This document shows, piece after piece, positions 32,601 to 38,747 of a DNA stretch of 64,000 bases (its first letter is position 1; each line of letters opens with the position of its first letter). The stretch covers positions 4,402,001 through 4,466,000 of the forward strand of contig OX388318.1 of NCBI GenBank assembly GCA_947579605.1, read 5' to 3'. Below the pieces are notes generated by a model, which saw nothing but the letters and a program-made list of their open reading frames with translations, did no database searches and was not told the origin of the DNA. Both the position numbers and the translations under genes were made by a program. This stretch comes from Athripsodes cinereus (Eukaryota; Arthropoda; Insecta; Trichoptera; Leptoceridae).

Positions 32601-34537
32601 TCCATTTTGTTTTTGAAAAAAACATGTTAGAATAATCATCATGTACCCTCACGCCATTTCCAAGCGGACTAAGCAGAGAGGATGGAACGCCATATAGACC
32701 GATACCCTTATTTACTTCTTTCGCTTCCTCTAAATTTATACAATTTCTCATACATGCACGCCGATTTCTACTGGGTACTCAACATGCGGCTGGCTTTGAG
32801 AACTTGATCCACGCGATCAAGCCACATTCTTCTCGAAAGTCCGCGCTTTCTCACACTCCTTCATTCATACAGATACATCCTATTTTGTCCCTTTGTCATC
32901 CGATAGAATCAGAGCACAGTCCAGAAACCAATTATTCAGGTGTCTCTAAGAGAATTGAGTGAAGTCTTGCCACGAAATTCTCAGCGCTATGATATTATAT
33001 GAATGGAGTATTTTGAAAGAGGGAAGTCCGAGTAGTCGAAATCATCGTAAAGTACCTAGTAATCAAACTATTTATTTTACGTTTGAATTACACTATCGAT
33101 ATTTAGATATCTAGCTGCAATTAGATCTCTACAAAAAGCTTTCTAATATTGATTGGATAGGTACTACAACAGACTACCAGAATATCAAAAAGCTCTTACT
33201 GAAAAAAAAACAGCGCATCGTTGAAATGTCAATTCAATTAAAAGTTACAAATCAAATTCCGTGTGTGTTGTTTTTTGTTTCAATAAAAAGCTCTTAAAAT
33301 AATTAAATTAGTAAATACGTTTATATAATTATATATATACCTACATATGATACGATTTACGAAACTTAAAAAGTTCAAGGTAAGGTTAAAGACTCTTTTG
33401 TTTACGATATGTAATAATAATGACTCCCAAAATGCGCCCTTGCGATTATTTTACATAAAAAGATGCATTAAAAATCATATTGTTTGGGTTATTATCATAA
33501 CTAAATACAAAGTCACATAAGACAACTTTTTAAAGATTCCTACATCTTAGTTTGTCATGAAGACTAAGCAATACCTCTACTTCAACCCTGATATTAGGAG
33601 TAAGCCGACAGCAGGAGAAAAATAAGTATTCATCCCTCAATTGAAACTCTGAGAGGCTATAAACCACCTTAACTGTATGTTAATATTCCTTATCTTACAC
33701 AAGTTTTTCGCGCTTTCGCATAAAAAAAAATAACACGTGTTCATTTATTCCACGTACTCAGAATCTATCTACTATTCAGCATTTGATCAATTCAAAATGG
33801 TGAACATTTTATACATTTTTAATCTGTCACCCTAATACAACTGTCATTTCAACTTTACTAAATCTCACACCATGTAAATAAAAGTTGTATTCTATAGGTG
33901 CTTACAAGTGTCTTCTCATTTTTTGATGATAACTAAATGAATATATTAAAAAAAATATTCCGTGGAGCATCCGGCAAAGAATTGCTCTCCCATTTTTTAC
34001 GTTAGTTTTTGAATGTCCTTTAAAAGGCAGGTGTTAAAAAAATAAATACATTTTTACATCTGAAATTCAGCGATGAGGTTATCCACCATGAATGTTTTAT
34101 TTTTTTTGTTGGCTCGGAGAAGACAGCTTGTATTTATGTCGTGATGGAAATCGTAGTAGCTAAATTTATATTTTTATTGTTTTATTTCGTAATTGAAAGA
34201 TAATATTGTCGACAGGCCACAGGCAAGGTGATCTGATGATGTACAGCAGTTAGTTGATGGTGATTGGATGCATTCTGTCCCGAATAATAAACAAAGAAAG
34301 GACTAAATTCAACAAAGGACGCAAAAGGATTGGTGATGATTTGTTATTACTAAAAATAATAATTAAGGATTCGATTTATCGGATGCTCTGATGAAATCAC
34401 ACTTTACAAAAGTTTTCTAGATATATGCATTACGTAAAAAAGAGAGAAGAGAAAATTTTATTATAATTTTTTGACTTACCCTATTGAATCCGGCATCTAA
34501 GTATGGCAATATTGAAAAATCTTCTTTAACATAATGG
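5499..34537 (-). CDS. Pde8: Pde8: cAMP-specific 3',5'-cyclic phosphodiesterase 8 (12 exons, 5' end missing)
   Basis: PDE8 hydrolyses cAMP to 5'-AMP with high affinity in the cytosol and shapes PKA signalling. Twelve minus-strand exons join in phase: 34537-34480, 28051-27884, 27430-27247, 19814-19618, 17170-16991, 12039-11947, 11505-11257, 8468-8252, 7356-7172, 6778-6645, 6165-6011 and 5659-5499, giving 659 residues and a stop. Numbering within this part: end of the receiver-like region about 1-45 (LDAGFNR), PAS about 60-150, RRAS at 169-172 and 184-187, EAPITK just before 203, catalytic domain about 300-640. The catalytic set is present: YHN His366, His370, the HDVDH block (His406, Asp407, His410), KCADV Asp538 and the purine-clamp Gln590 in SQIGFI. 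The end is [15 protein letters not shown]. Vertebrate PDE8 is about 830 residues, so the initiator and most of the receiver-like domain lie further upstream. Every intron follows GT-AG. Introns hold many transposons. Confidence 0.97.
6011..6165 (-). CDS. Pde8: Pde8 exon: substrate pocket (SQIGFI)
   Basis: 155 nt, acceptor GTTACAG and donor GTATAC. It reads [20 protein letters not shown], then [20 protein letters not shown] and MMEAWD. The Gln in SQIGFI is the invariant residue that contacts the purine ring. Confidence 0.98.
6645..6778 (-). CDS. Pde8: Pde8 exon: catalytic KCADVSNP block
   Basis: 134 nt, acceptor TTCTTACAG and donor GTAATC, ending two bases into an Arg codon. It reads [20 protein letters not shown] and YCIEWAR. 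The Asp of KCADV is the fourth metal ligand of the PDE site. Confidence 0.98.
7172..7356 (-). CDS. Pde8: Pde8 exon: mid catalytic domain (NIFKNLDR)
   Basis: 185 nt beginning with two bases that complete Asn, acceptor ATTTTTCAG and donor GTAAGT. It reads [19 protein letters not shown], then [19 protein letters not shown], hallmark PDE8 sequence, and ends with a short variable loop ([15 protein letters not shown]). Confidence 0.98.
7405..7470 (-). repeat. Repeat family A fragment
   Basis: Contains the family A module 'CTCCCACTCTTTT...GTGTCC...AGGCAGGTGTT'. A second module ('ATGCCACTCATCCTGAATG') is at 7880-7905, in the same order as in fuller copies near 14.6 and 34.0 kb, so one degenerate copy may span 7405-7910. 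Confidence 0.6.
8060..8143 (-). repeat. tRNA-like SINE head
   Basis: On the minus strand the block GTGGTTCGATACCA resembles a pol III B box, with GTCGGTAGCCTGGA upstream as an A-box-like sequence. The cloverleaf is imperfect, so it is read as a tRNA-derived SINE rather than a tRNA gene. Confidence 0.5.
8252..8468 (-). CDS. Pde8: Pde8 exon: metal-binding HDVDH block
   Basis: 217 nt, acceptor ATTCCAG and donor GTTAGT. It reads [20 protein letters not shown], then [15 protein letters not shown] and [19 protein letters not shown] supplies metal ligands. The position that is Asn in the general PDE signature (HDxxHxGxxN) is Ser here. Confidence 0.98.
8501..8512 (+). repeat. 12-bp direct repeat, left side of PLE composite
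   Basis: TAAATCATCTTC here recurs exactly at 10692-10703. The pair brackets the two inverted Penelope-like 3' ends and is read as a target-site duplication. Confidence 0.6.
8654..8830 (-). pseudogene. Penelope-like element ORF, extreme C-terminus
   Basis: The last 58 or so codons match the plus-strand copy almost exactly: [20 protein letters not shown] through the proline/serine-rich end [13 protein letters not shown]. Upstream of ALEILEI the similarity stops, so this is a 5'-truncated copy with its 3' end intact. Confidence 0.8.
8906..9765. other. Spacer between the two PLE ends, no gene seen
   Basis: AT-rich sequence with no convincing frame. Toward the right end, variants of 'GTCACACGTG/TCACGGGTGTGG' recur between 9700 and 9765. 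Confidence 0.4.
9770..10508 (+). pseudogene. Penelope-like element, C-terminal RT remnant plus GIY-YIG endonuclease
   Basis: The frame runs through [20 protein letters not shown] and [11 protein letters not shown], the end of a PLE reverse transcriptase, to the TAG at 10506-10508. The ATG at 9855 lies inside this and is not a true start. The endonuclease domain shows [20 protein letters not shown] then [13 protein letters not shown]: the GIY-YIG tyrosines, a Cys-x2-Cys pair and the catalytic Arg, followed by [12 protein letters not shown]. This Cys/His set is the usual PLE pattern. The C-terminus is proline/serine-rich. The catalytic RT region is missing, so the copy is 5'-truncated, but the endonuclease part is uninterrupted. 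Confidence 0.9.
10550..10602 (+). ncRNA. Hammerhead-ribozyme-like core in PLE 3' end
   Basis: CTGATGA at 10557-10563, a 6-bp helix GCCAAG/CTTGGC (10565-10570 with 10578-10583) closed by a 7-nt loop, then GAAA at 10584-10587 reproduce the hammerhead order CUGAUGA, stem II, GAAA. PLEs are known to carry hammerhead ribozymes. One extra T before stem II and the lack of an obvious NUH cleavage site make activity uncertain. The minus copy at 8560-8612 has the same sequence. Confidence 0.45.
10692..10703 (+). repeat. 12-bp direct repeat, right side of PLE composite
   Basis: Exact second copy of the 12-mer at 8501-8512. The PLE tail homology ends at 10647, so about 44 bp of extra sequence lies inside the repeat on this side. 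Confidence 0.6.
11257..11505 (-). CDS. Pde8: Pde8 exon: N-terminal catalytic domain
   Basis: 249 nt, 83 residues, phase 0, acceptor ATTTTCAG and donor GTAATA. It contains [20 protein letters not shown] and then [14 protein letters not shown], with the catalytic YHN histidine and the first metal-site histidine. Confidence 0.98.
11947..12039 (-). CDS. Pde8: Pde8 exon: serine-rich linker
   Basis: 93 nt, 31 residues, phase 0, acceptor GATTGCAG, donor GTGAGT. It reads [20 protein letters not shown] and ends NTKHY. It is a low-complexity, serine- and arginine-rich stretch just before the catalytic domain, poorly conserved in the family; the call rests on phase, splice sites and position. Confidence 0.88.
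12256..12270. repeat. (AG)n microsatellite
   Basis: Short AG dinucleotide run followed by TGTG. Surrounding intron sequence shows no gene. Confidence 0.85.
12271..13690. other. Pde8 intron, no feature recognised
   Basis: AT-rich intronic DNA between exons 11947-12039 and 16991-17170. Short frames have no recognisable similarity. Confidence 0.5.
13692..13922. mobile_element. Fold-back element (MITE-like)
   Basis: Terminal arms GTGCATCCAGATAGTAGG (left) and CCTACTATCTGGACGCAG (right) pair with few mismatches, and the internal parts (CAATCATTC...GAGCATTCTC and its complement) continue the pairing nearly to the centre. It is a near-palindrome of about 230 bp without coding capacity, in a Pde8 intron. 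No clear target duplication was found. Confidence 0.75.
14535..14745 (-). repeat. Repeat family A copy
   Basis: One of the clearer copies: 'TTTTCGAGTGTCCTGTAAAA', 'GGCAGGT', 'ATGCCACTCATCCGGAATG', 'GGCATGGAGAGGGCAACTTG', then 'CCACTGGCTACCC' and 'GGGAAATGCCGTGATGGTAT'. The same modules recur in the same order at many places in the window. Confidence 0.8.
14848..14867. repeat. (TTA)n microsatellite
   Basis: Trinucleotide run of about 20 bp in a Pde8 intron. Confidence 0.85.
16018..16093 (-). repeat. tRNA-like SINE head
   Basis: The minus strand reads CCGGCCAAGTGGTGTAGCGG at its 5' end and GGGTTCAATTCCC as a B box. This tRNA-like block continues leftwards into a non-tRNA body reaching perhaps to 15740. 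It is read as a tRNA-derived SINE; anticodon-arm pairing is poor. Confidence 0.6.
16991..17170 (-). CDS. Pde8: Pde8 exon: helical linker (TELYSP)
   Basis: 180 nt, phase 0 at both ends, donor GTAAGG. It encodes [20 protein letters not shown] through LRNTELYSP to [10 protein letters not shown]. It matches the PDE8 segment 'VINIINAAQE...LRTTELYSP...NDLVGGLMS' that precedes the catalytic domain. The opposite strand also has a 75-codon frame, which is a shadow. Confidence 0.96.
17320..19298 (+). CDS. CR1/L2-type non-LTR retrotransposon, 5'-truncated ORF2 with reverse transcriptase
   Basis: A 649-codon open frame (ATG 17348, stop after 19294) lies antisense in the Pde8 intron between exons 16991-17170 and 19618-19814. 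In-frame similarity starts a little upstream (DECRAKKRI, about 17320). RT motifs are complete: [13 protein letters not shown] near residue 265, [17 protein letters not shown], then CYADD near 357 and KFLGAHLD. The C-terminal region ([61 protein letters not shown]) is that of the CR1/L2/Daphne/Crack group. The apurinic endonuclease that normally precedes the RT is missing, so this is a 5'-truncated copy that cannot retrotranspose alone. The lack of stops suggests it is young. Confidence 0.93.
19299..19452 (+). repeat. LINE 3' end: hairpin and (AAT)n tail
   Basis: A hairpin (AAAGAGCGCCGTT at 19303-19315 with AACGGCGCTTT at 19336-19346) follows the LINE stop, then (AAT)n at about 19359-19377 and again at 19437-19452. 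A 3' hairpin with a short microsatellite instead of poly(A) is usual for CR1/L2-group elements. Confidence 0.7.
19618..19814 (-). CDS. Pde8: Pde8 exon: PAS end, RRAS motifs, EAPITK
   Basis: 197 nt. It reads [11 protein letters not shown] (PAS end), then [21 protein letters not shown] and LPLEAPITK before GTAAAG. Phase requires the acceptor ...GCAGAG with the exon starting at 19814; the nearer CAG two bases upstream would break the frame. The two RRAS motifs fit the PKA consensus. In vertebrate PDE8A this linker is phosphorylated and binds Raf-1, so a regulatory role is plausible but not shown here. Confidence 0.94.
19900..20259. mobile_element. hAT-type MITE with 8-bp target duplication
   Basis: The element (19908-20251, 344 bp) begins CAGTGGTTCCCAAAG and ends AGTTTGGGAAACACTG, inverted termini of hAT type. 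TATTAGAC at 19900-19907 is repeated exactly at 20252-20259. The interior has 'GGGTCGCGACCCA' near the right end and a nested 117-bp palindrome. No transposase is encoded, so it is non-autonomous. Confidence 0.92.
19984..20100. repeat. Palindromic insert inside the hAT MITE
   Basis: Arms TAATGGCCGGTTTCAAT (left) and ATTGAAACCGGCCATTA (right) pair perfectly at the ends and almost fully inwards (CTATCTA..., TCGATTGAAATCTA). Related GGCCGGTT termini occur at 34703-34842. Confidence 0.8.
20260..21460. other. Pde8 intron, no feature recognised
   Basis: AT-rich sequence with short chance frames; no coding similarity seen. Confidence 0.45.
21470..21640. repeat. Three-armed inverted/direct repeat
   Basis: The inverted pair CCTAGTCAAAACACATTTAA (about 21522) and TTAAATGTGTTTGACTAGG (about 21619) is joined by a third, direct copy of the right arm further left (GAACGAAAACGTAACG at about 21476). 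It appears to be a rearranged fold-back element. Confidence 0.6.
21642..21781. mobile_element. Fold-back element, 140 bp
   Basis: Arms start AGAGATAGTACAAACGATTC and end GAATCGTTTGTACTATCTCT, a perfect terminal pairing; pairing continues through CGCAAACAAAT/ATTTGTTTGCG. It abuts the preceding inverted repeat. Confidence 0.8.
22674..22805. repeat. Inverted repeat, about 130 bp
   Basis: ACTTGAATTTCTATGTTTTA (from 22697) pairs with TAAAACGTGGAAATTCAAGT (ending 22791), flanked by A-run and T-run. MITE-like; no coding content. Confidence 0.7.
22830..23025. repeat. Interspersed repeat sharing an 'ATTGAGC...CTCGTG...TTTGAGGGG' module
   Basis: The module CTCAAAATTGAGCAGAGCTC then GTGCTTTGAGGGGTTATA recurs at 44930-44985 with similar flanks rich in TTCAAATTC. 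CCCTCAAA and TTTGAGGG within it can pair. Family not recognised. Confidence 0.6.
23095..23371 (-). mobile_element. tRNA-derived SINE
   Basis: On the minus strand a tRNA-like head (23371-23297) contains GTGTGGCGCGGAGGCTAACG (A-box region) and GGGTTCGATTCCC (B box), followed by a body with 'CAAGATTCATATCTTAGTTT' and 'GGGACTAGCTCGG'. The same body occurs at 50381-50455 and a full relative at 62440-62780. Confidence 0.75.
23729..24591. mobile_element. Pogo/Tigger-like DNA transposon remnant, 863 bp
   Basis: Ends are CAGTGGAACCTCTCATAACG and its near-exact complement, flanked by TA on both sides, as expected for pogo/Tigger elements. Several CATAACGAG repeats lie just inside each end. Related repeats elsewhere in the window give the uninterrupted site (CACTATATAGT), confirming TA duplication. 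It holds only a short coding relic, so it is non-autonomous. Confidence 0.88.
23983..24258 (+). pseudogene. CENP-B-type helix-turn-helix relic of pogo/Tigger transposase
   Basis: A 91-codon frame contains [20 protein letters not shown] then [11 protein letters not shown] and a degenerate [11 protein letters not shown]. This is the N-terminal DNA-binding domain of pogo/Tigger transposases (pattern 'K...T...K..II...E.G.....A..YG...STI..I.KNK..I'). The DDE catalytic domain is missing. It lies inside the TA-flanked element with matching terminal repeats, which supports the call. Confidence 0.7.
25050..25290 (+). repeat. Repeat family A, near-complete copy
   Basis: The clearest full-length copy: ACCATTACGGTATATCCCAC, AAGTGGGGTAGCC, 'GCATATAATAAACATGCAAG', 'CTCTCTGTGCCAATA', 'GGGTGGCAAACCTCATCGCT', 'CACCTGCCTTTTACAGGACA', 'CTCGAAAACTAACG', 'GAGTGGGAGACC' and GGGTGCTCCACGGG. 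Non-coding; short frames on both strands are chance. Confidence 0.85.
25291..27060. other. Pde8 intron, no gene seen
   Basis: AT-rich intron with a (TA)n run at 25872-25889 and a poly-pyrimidine TTTATTTATTT stretch near 26120. No coding similarity. Confidence 0.45.
27247..27430 (-). CDS. Pde8: Pde8 exon: core of PAS domain
   Basis: 184 nt, acceptor TTTTACAG and donor GTAAAA, ending one base into a codon. It reads [14 protein letters not shown] near the start, then GREWEG and RRRIAG, which line up with 'YVNPAFE..MG', 'GKEWQG' and 'ARRKSG' of other PDE8 PAS domains. The exon is much more GC-rich than its surroundings. The stretch between YANRAGE and GREWEG is about 18 residues shorter than in vertebrate PDE8 as I recall it, so the PAS fold may be reduced. 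Phase fits both neighbours. Confidence 0.88.
27884..28051 (-). CDS. Pde8: Pde8 exon: linker and start of PAS domain
   Basis: 168 nt, phase 0 at both ends, acceptor CTCTTTCAG and donor GTAAGT. It encodes 56 residues from [20 protein letters not shown] to [12 protein letters not shown], where the PAS domain begins (family pattern 'AIEITDEDC.IQY'). An alanine-rich stretch sits in the middle. Confidence 0.95.
28983..29112 (+). repeat. Repeat family A, partial copy
   Basis: Contains 'AGTAAGATAGCCAATAGACT', 'AATAATAAGCATACAAG', 'CTCTCCGTGCC' and 'GTAAAACCTCATC', degenerate versions of the modules of the 25.1 kb copy in the same order. Confidence 0.65.
29950..30376. mobile_element. Outer fold-back element carrying a nested MITE
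   Basis: The left arm (GTAAAACTCCATGTTTAT from 29955) and right arm (ATAAACATGGAGTTTTAC ending 30371) pair over about 65 bp. The 217-bp element at 30019-30235 sits between them, together with a further inverted pair TTTCGACTTATAAAG/CTTTATAAGTCGAAA at about 30237-30293. Confidence 0.7.
30019..30235. mobile_element. 217-bp near-palindromic MITE, copy 1
   Basis: Terminal inverted repeats of about 73 bp are perfect (CAGCAGGGCTACTCTTGAC at both ends), with a more divergent centre. A second copy of identical length is at 39531-39747. The flanks ATGGCGAC and ATTTCGAC match at 6 of 8 positions, a possible decayed 8-bp duplication. Non-coding. Confidence 0.88.
31455..31655 (+). other. Small frame with a start shared with 10652
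   Basis: A 66-codon frame begins [15 protein letters not shown] second locus at 10652 begins [14 protein letters not shown], with mostly silent or conservative differences between the DNA copies. The product is not recognised; it may be a fragment of a transposon protein. No promoter or splice context supports expression. Confidence 0.3.
31925..32150 (-). repeat. Repeat family A, rearranged copy
   Basis: A short plus-oriented piece (GGCATATCTCACAAGTGG, then GCATGCAATAAATAGACAAG) is followed directly by a minus-oriented piece (CAGCGATAAGGTATGTCACC, GGTACGGGCAGGTTAACTTG, CTGGCCACCCCACTAGGG). The result is a head-to-head arrangement. Confidence 0.65.
32151..33955. other. Pde8 intron, no gene seen
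   Basis: Slightly GC-richer stretch at 32640-32880 without an open frame, otherwise AT-rich. It may contain unrecognised repeat DNA. Confidence 0.4.
33958..34155 (-). repeat. Repeat family A copy
   Basis: Begins CCGTGGAGCATCCGGCAAAG, then TGCTCTCCCA, GTCCTTTAAAAGGCAGGTGT, AATTCAGCGATGAGG and GCTCGGAGAAGACAGCTTG. It shows the CCGTGGAGC end of the family clearly. Confidence 0.75.
34480..34537 (-). CDS. Pde8: Pde8 exon (first visible): end of receiver-like region
   Basis: 58 nt, preceded by TTTGTTTCAG and followed by GTAAGT. It begins with one base of a split codon and reads [19 protein letters not shown]. This matches the family segment around 'REELSVMPF...AGF.RR' just before the PAS linker. 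The preceding exon should end two bases into a codon; none was recognised in the next 29 kb. Confidence 0.88.
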
Positions 34538-34702
34538 CTGAAACAAAGAAAAAACGTAACATCAAAATTACAATTAATATCAGTATATCAGTACAAGGAT
34601 GTGTTACAAAAATCAAGCCTAGATGATAAAGTAGTGTACCTCTCGTATTAATACAAATTTTCTTCTTTTTCAATAAACAAGAGTTCACGTTTTCATTTAA
34701 AC

Positions 34703-34842
34703 TGCCGGTTCCACAAAAATAAAAGTGTTTTTTAATTTTCGTGGTAAAAGATTTTGTAAAAAATCTATTAGTTACTATGATTACTAGTACAAGTTTTGTT
34801 CCGCGAAAATTTAAAGAGACTTTTAAATTTTATGGAACCGGC
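34703..34842. mobile_element. Fold-back element, GCCGGTTCCA termini
   Basis: CCGGTTCCA (34704) and TGGAACCGG (34833-34841) are the ends of an imperfect inverted repeat that pairs through AATTTTCG/CGAAAATT. Its ends resemble the palindrome nested in the 19.9 kb hAT MITE. It lies 165 bp upstream of the first visible Pde8 exon. Confidence 0.6.
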
Positions 34843-36030
34843 CATTAGAATAATAAGGCTTATGCTTTATAGAAAGATAAAATTTATTCTTTTTGTTTTA
34901 AAAGTATTAATTTTATTTGAATAAAAATAAGTTAATTTTATAAACACCTTTCCATACCATAACATCATTACAGTAAATTACTGCACTTAACAAACATACA
35001 ATTCATTCTTTTTGTGTCAATCGAGAATGTTGAGAAACTAATAACCAATAGATTAATTTTTACATAAATTTGTTAAAATAAGGCTGCTTTCATTTTTGAA
35101 GATTTTGAAAACTAGGTTTTTATTTCACGTATATAAAAAAATGACGTTATTTTGTGGCAAAAAGGATGTTAAATTATCATTTTATCCTATAAGTATTTGA
35201 AACTAGTTTTACAAGAAAAAATACGTAAATAAAATAGAAAAGGTTTTTCTGAGCAATAAAAAAAGTAAATAACACCACTAATACAATTACATATGAACAG
35301 TATGCATTGGCTCACATACATAATAATATATATACATGTAGCGCCTCGGGGCATCGTAATCAGGTTTATGTTCATATCTGAACCTACTGTGCACAAAGCT
35401 AGGGTGTTATTATTTATTATATTATATTAGTATTCTTATTTTCAGATCTTATGGTATTTATATGATACGTAGCTCGGTGATAGTTCTAGCTTAAATACCG
35501 TTGTGAAACTTCAATACTATACCTTAACAACACAAGCCATATACCCTTTCAATAAATCCCTTTGAATTTAATTTATGTACCTATTTGCCTAAAAAGGATA
35601 AGTTACTATTTTATAAAAATACTAGTTTATCATTCCGGGAATATACGAATTCAGCTTAAAAAAAAAACAAAAACATATTCTGATTTTTTTTCTTGGGGTT
35701 TTTTATCACGTCCAAATTCATCCGGTTTAAAAAAAAGATAGGTAATCGAAATGAAATCGCTTGTTTTTCACTCTTTATTTTTGACTGTTCCTTCGAGATG
35801 CAGTAGAATTTTCATGCGACAATAGTTAATAAATATTAGTCATATTATCCCATGAGAATGTCGAGCAGATAACGCACATAAATGAGTTACATGGAAATTG
35901 TCACAATATTGTTATCAATTCGCGCACTGTCCACTGTAATATGCTATTATTTTGTCGTATATTTTACGATTGCAACAAAAGGAAGAAAATAAAAAAAATC
36001 TAAAATCGTGGTTAGATGGAAGAAACCGCT
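34843..36030. other. Upstream intron or 5' flank of Pde8, no gene seen
   Basis: AT-rich, with no exon that could supply the missing receiver-like domain. Confidence 0.4.
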
Positions 36031-36032
36031 AT

Positions 36033-36400
36033 AAGTGATAATCTCGCCACTGCACATCATCACATCTTTTTTTTATGTAAACTGCTCTGTTGATTTTCTT
36101 ATAATTATGAATGATGATGTGCAAGAAGAATAAAATAAAATAAAATAAATAAAAAAATATTCTGTTGGGTTACTACCCAGTCGTGTTTTTTTTAATTTTA
36201 TTTTATAGAGACACTCACAGAAAACTGACAACACAATACATAAATTACAAACATACAATAAGATCTGGCCAGTTCCCCAATTAAGAGTGTCTACAGCATG
36301 CACAATCAGAGAATTCAATTAAAGCCTTATTCAATATAATGCCACGATAATGATAATCTCTATATAGTGATAATCCTGCCACTGCACATCATCACATTGA
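36033..36400 (-). repeat. Copy of the GATGATGTGC repeat, interrupted
   Basis: The module 'AGTGATAATCTCGCCACTGC' with ACATCATCAC appears at 36035-36063 and again at 36365-36395, separated by about 300 bp that include GATGATGTGCAAGAAGAATA. Same family as at 23595-24640 and 43610-43714. Confidence 0.6.
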
Positions 36401-36764
36401 TGAAAGATACACGCAAACACATATGTTTATATACACACAAACACACATGTAAACATTTTTATAAAGTCAGATGAAAAATCTCATGAACTGACTTCGCTAA
36501 TACAATAATAAAACATAACAAAATTAAAATTGTATTTTATATTGCAAAAGTGGATCAAGATTGCCTCGGACATGGCCTAGGTACATCCGCGTCCACGTCC
36601 ACGCTACGCCGCGCTTAATGAAACATGAAGATGAAGGCGTTATTATTTAATTATATTTACTAGTTTTCCAACCGACAACGCTCAAGAAATAATATATGAT
36701 CAGAGTTACAAACATACCTAAAGGTGACATAAGGAACCTTCCTTATAAGTATATCGATTTATGG

Positions 36765-36900
36765 TATCACGGCATATCCCGTAAGTGACGTAGCTAGTGA
36801 ACTAACTGCATATAATAAACGTACAAGTCATCTTCTCCATGTCAATACAGTATTGGTAGCATATCTACTTGAATTGGAGATGTTAAATATCTCACTCGTG
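36765..36900 (+). repeat. Repeat family A, partial copy
   Basis: GGTATCACGGCATATCCCGT, AAGTGACGTAGC, then TGCATATAATAAACGTACAAG-like sequence and a degenerate 'TTCTCCATGTCAATAC'. Confidence 0.65.
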
Positions 36901-37555
36901 GTAAATAATAGATGCGGGTCAAAACATTAATATCTCAAAGAAAAATGCGGAAAATGACGGATAAAATGAAAAATAATAATTAAAAACATTTTGATACCCA
37001 AGGATTAGAATTGACCCCTCCTCAATCTTTTCTGAAAGCTTTCGAGTGTACTGTACTAATTAAAGAATTACCTTTTTTCAATTTCATTCATCGATTTAGT
37101 TCAAGTATCCCGAACGATCCAGAATGTTTTAATTTTTTGTAGCACGGAGAGGGTGGCCTGTATGTTTAATATATATGCACAGTTAGACCACTGACTAATC
37201 CACTTAAGCCAAACCATTGAGTTTGATTTATTACATTTTTCCCAGTCTTTGAGATATTCAAGGATGAGATTTTGTATAGAGGTTATTTTTTCAATTATTT
37301 CCCCAGTAATGTTGTCTATGCAGGTGGTATAAATATACATACATATATATTTACGTGAAAACTCAAATAAAATGCGAAAATTATAGATATTACTCTACTA
37401 AATTTCTTTTCGTTTTCATTATACGGCGGATTAACAAAGTGAGAATGTTTTCTTTATATTATATTATAATATTTATGTTACAAAAGACGACGGGCGGTCC
37501 GGTAAACGACCGTTTACTGTTTCCTGCTACCTACTATAATAATATTATTATATTA

Positions 37556-37700
37556 CATGTACCATCACGGTATAACCTACAAGAGTGGTAGCCAGCGGAC
37601 TAAGTGTAAGTAATAAACATGCAGATTGGTATCTAAGTATGTGCCAATAAAAAAAGATATCCAGGATAGGGTGGCATGCTTCACCACAGAACTGTAGATG
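37556..37700 (+). repeat. Repeat family A, partial copy next to an RTE-like fragment
   Basis: ACCATCACGGTATAACCTAC, GTGGTAGCCAGCGGACTAAG, AATAAACATGCAG, GTGCCAATAAAA and GGATAGGGTGGCATG in family order. It ends about 40 bp before the RTE-like frame. Confidence 0.7.
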
Positions 37701-38289
37701 TAAATTCGTCTCATTTGATCAGAACTAAGCTAACTTCAAAATGAGAGTTTTACAGAAGAGCCAAGGATGGATGCTTAATGTCTCCAGCAATGCCAAGAGA
37801 CAAGGAGCAATGTCAAGAGACAAGGATGTCAAGAATCGCAGCAATGTCAAGAGACAAGGATGCTCAATGCCGCCAGCTCTCTTTAACTGCTATATACAGC
37901 GAGCCATTGATGAACTGAGAGAAGAAATGAAGAACTGGACAGGAGTAAAAATAAATGGGAAAAAGGTCGACATAATTAGATATGCTGACGACATAGCACT
38001 GCTCGCAGACTCCGAGATGGAGCTGAACGAAGCCTTAGGAAAAATGGAAAGTATACTGTTGTCAAAGTACAACATGAAAATAAATAAAGAAAAAACAAAA
38101 TGTATGGTCGTGGGAAGAGAGGAAGCGACTGCGAACATTGCTATAAATGGAGTGAGCATCAAACAAGTAAGAGAATTCGTGTACTTGGGCAGCAGAATAA
38201 ACCAGGATGGACGCTCCAAATCAGAAATTGTGAGCAGAATAAACCAGGCAAGGATTGCCTTTAACAAAAAATCGAAGATATTGGAATCC

Positions 38290-38337
38290 CCAAATATTGA
38301 CTTAAGCGTAAGGAAGAACGCTTAAATCAATATTTGG
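38290..38337. repeat. Templated hairpin at a deletion in the RTE-like fragment
   Basis: CCAAATATTGACTTAAGCGT (38290-38309) and its complement at 38318-38337 pair at 19 of 20 positions around an 8-nt loop, exactly where the coding sequence is interrupted. Confidence 0.85.
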
Positions 38338-38708
38338 AGATGTGAGACGTGGACCATCAGCAAGAGTGAAAGCGGACGGTTGGCGGCCTTTGAGATGTGG
38401 TGCTACAGACGCATGCTTAAGATCCATTGGTCGGAACACGTCGAAAACGAAGAAGTATTAACCAGGGTAGGCGAAAAAAGGCAACTTCTTAAGAGAATCG
38501 GCCAACAACGAGCTAACTGGATTGGTCACAACATCAGGCACCCAGGACTACTCATCGCCATCGCGGAGGGTAAGACCGAGGGGACAAATGGCAGAGGCCA
38601 ACCAAGAGACGCGTATATGGACCAACTGAAGAGGGACATGAACTGTGGCTCATAGGTAGAGCTGAAAAGACTGGCTGAGAATGGAGACGAATGGAGAAGA
38701 AAAACCAA

Positions 38709-38747
38709 ACTCGTTGCAGACCAATCCAATGGATTGGTCTGCAACGA
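38709..38747. repeat. Perfect 18-bp hairpin in the RTE-like tail
   Basis: CTCGTTGCAGACCAATCC and GGATTGGTCTGCAACGAG are exact complements separated by AAT. Confidence 0.9.
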
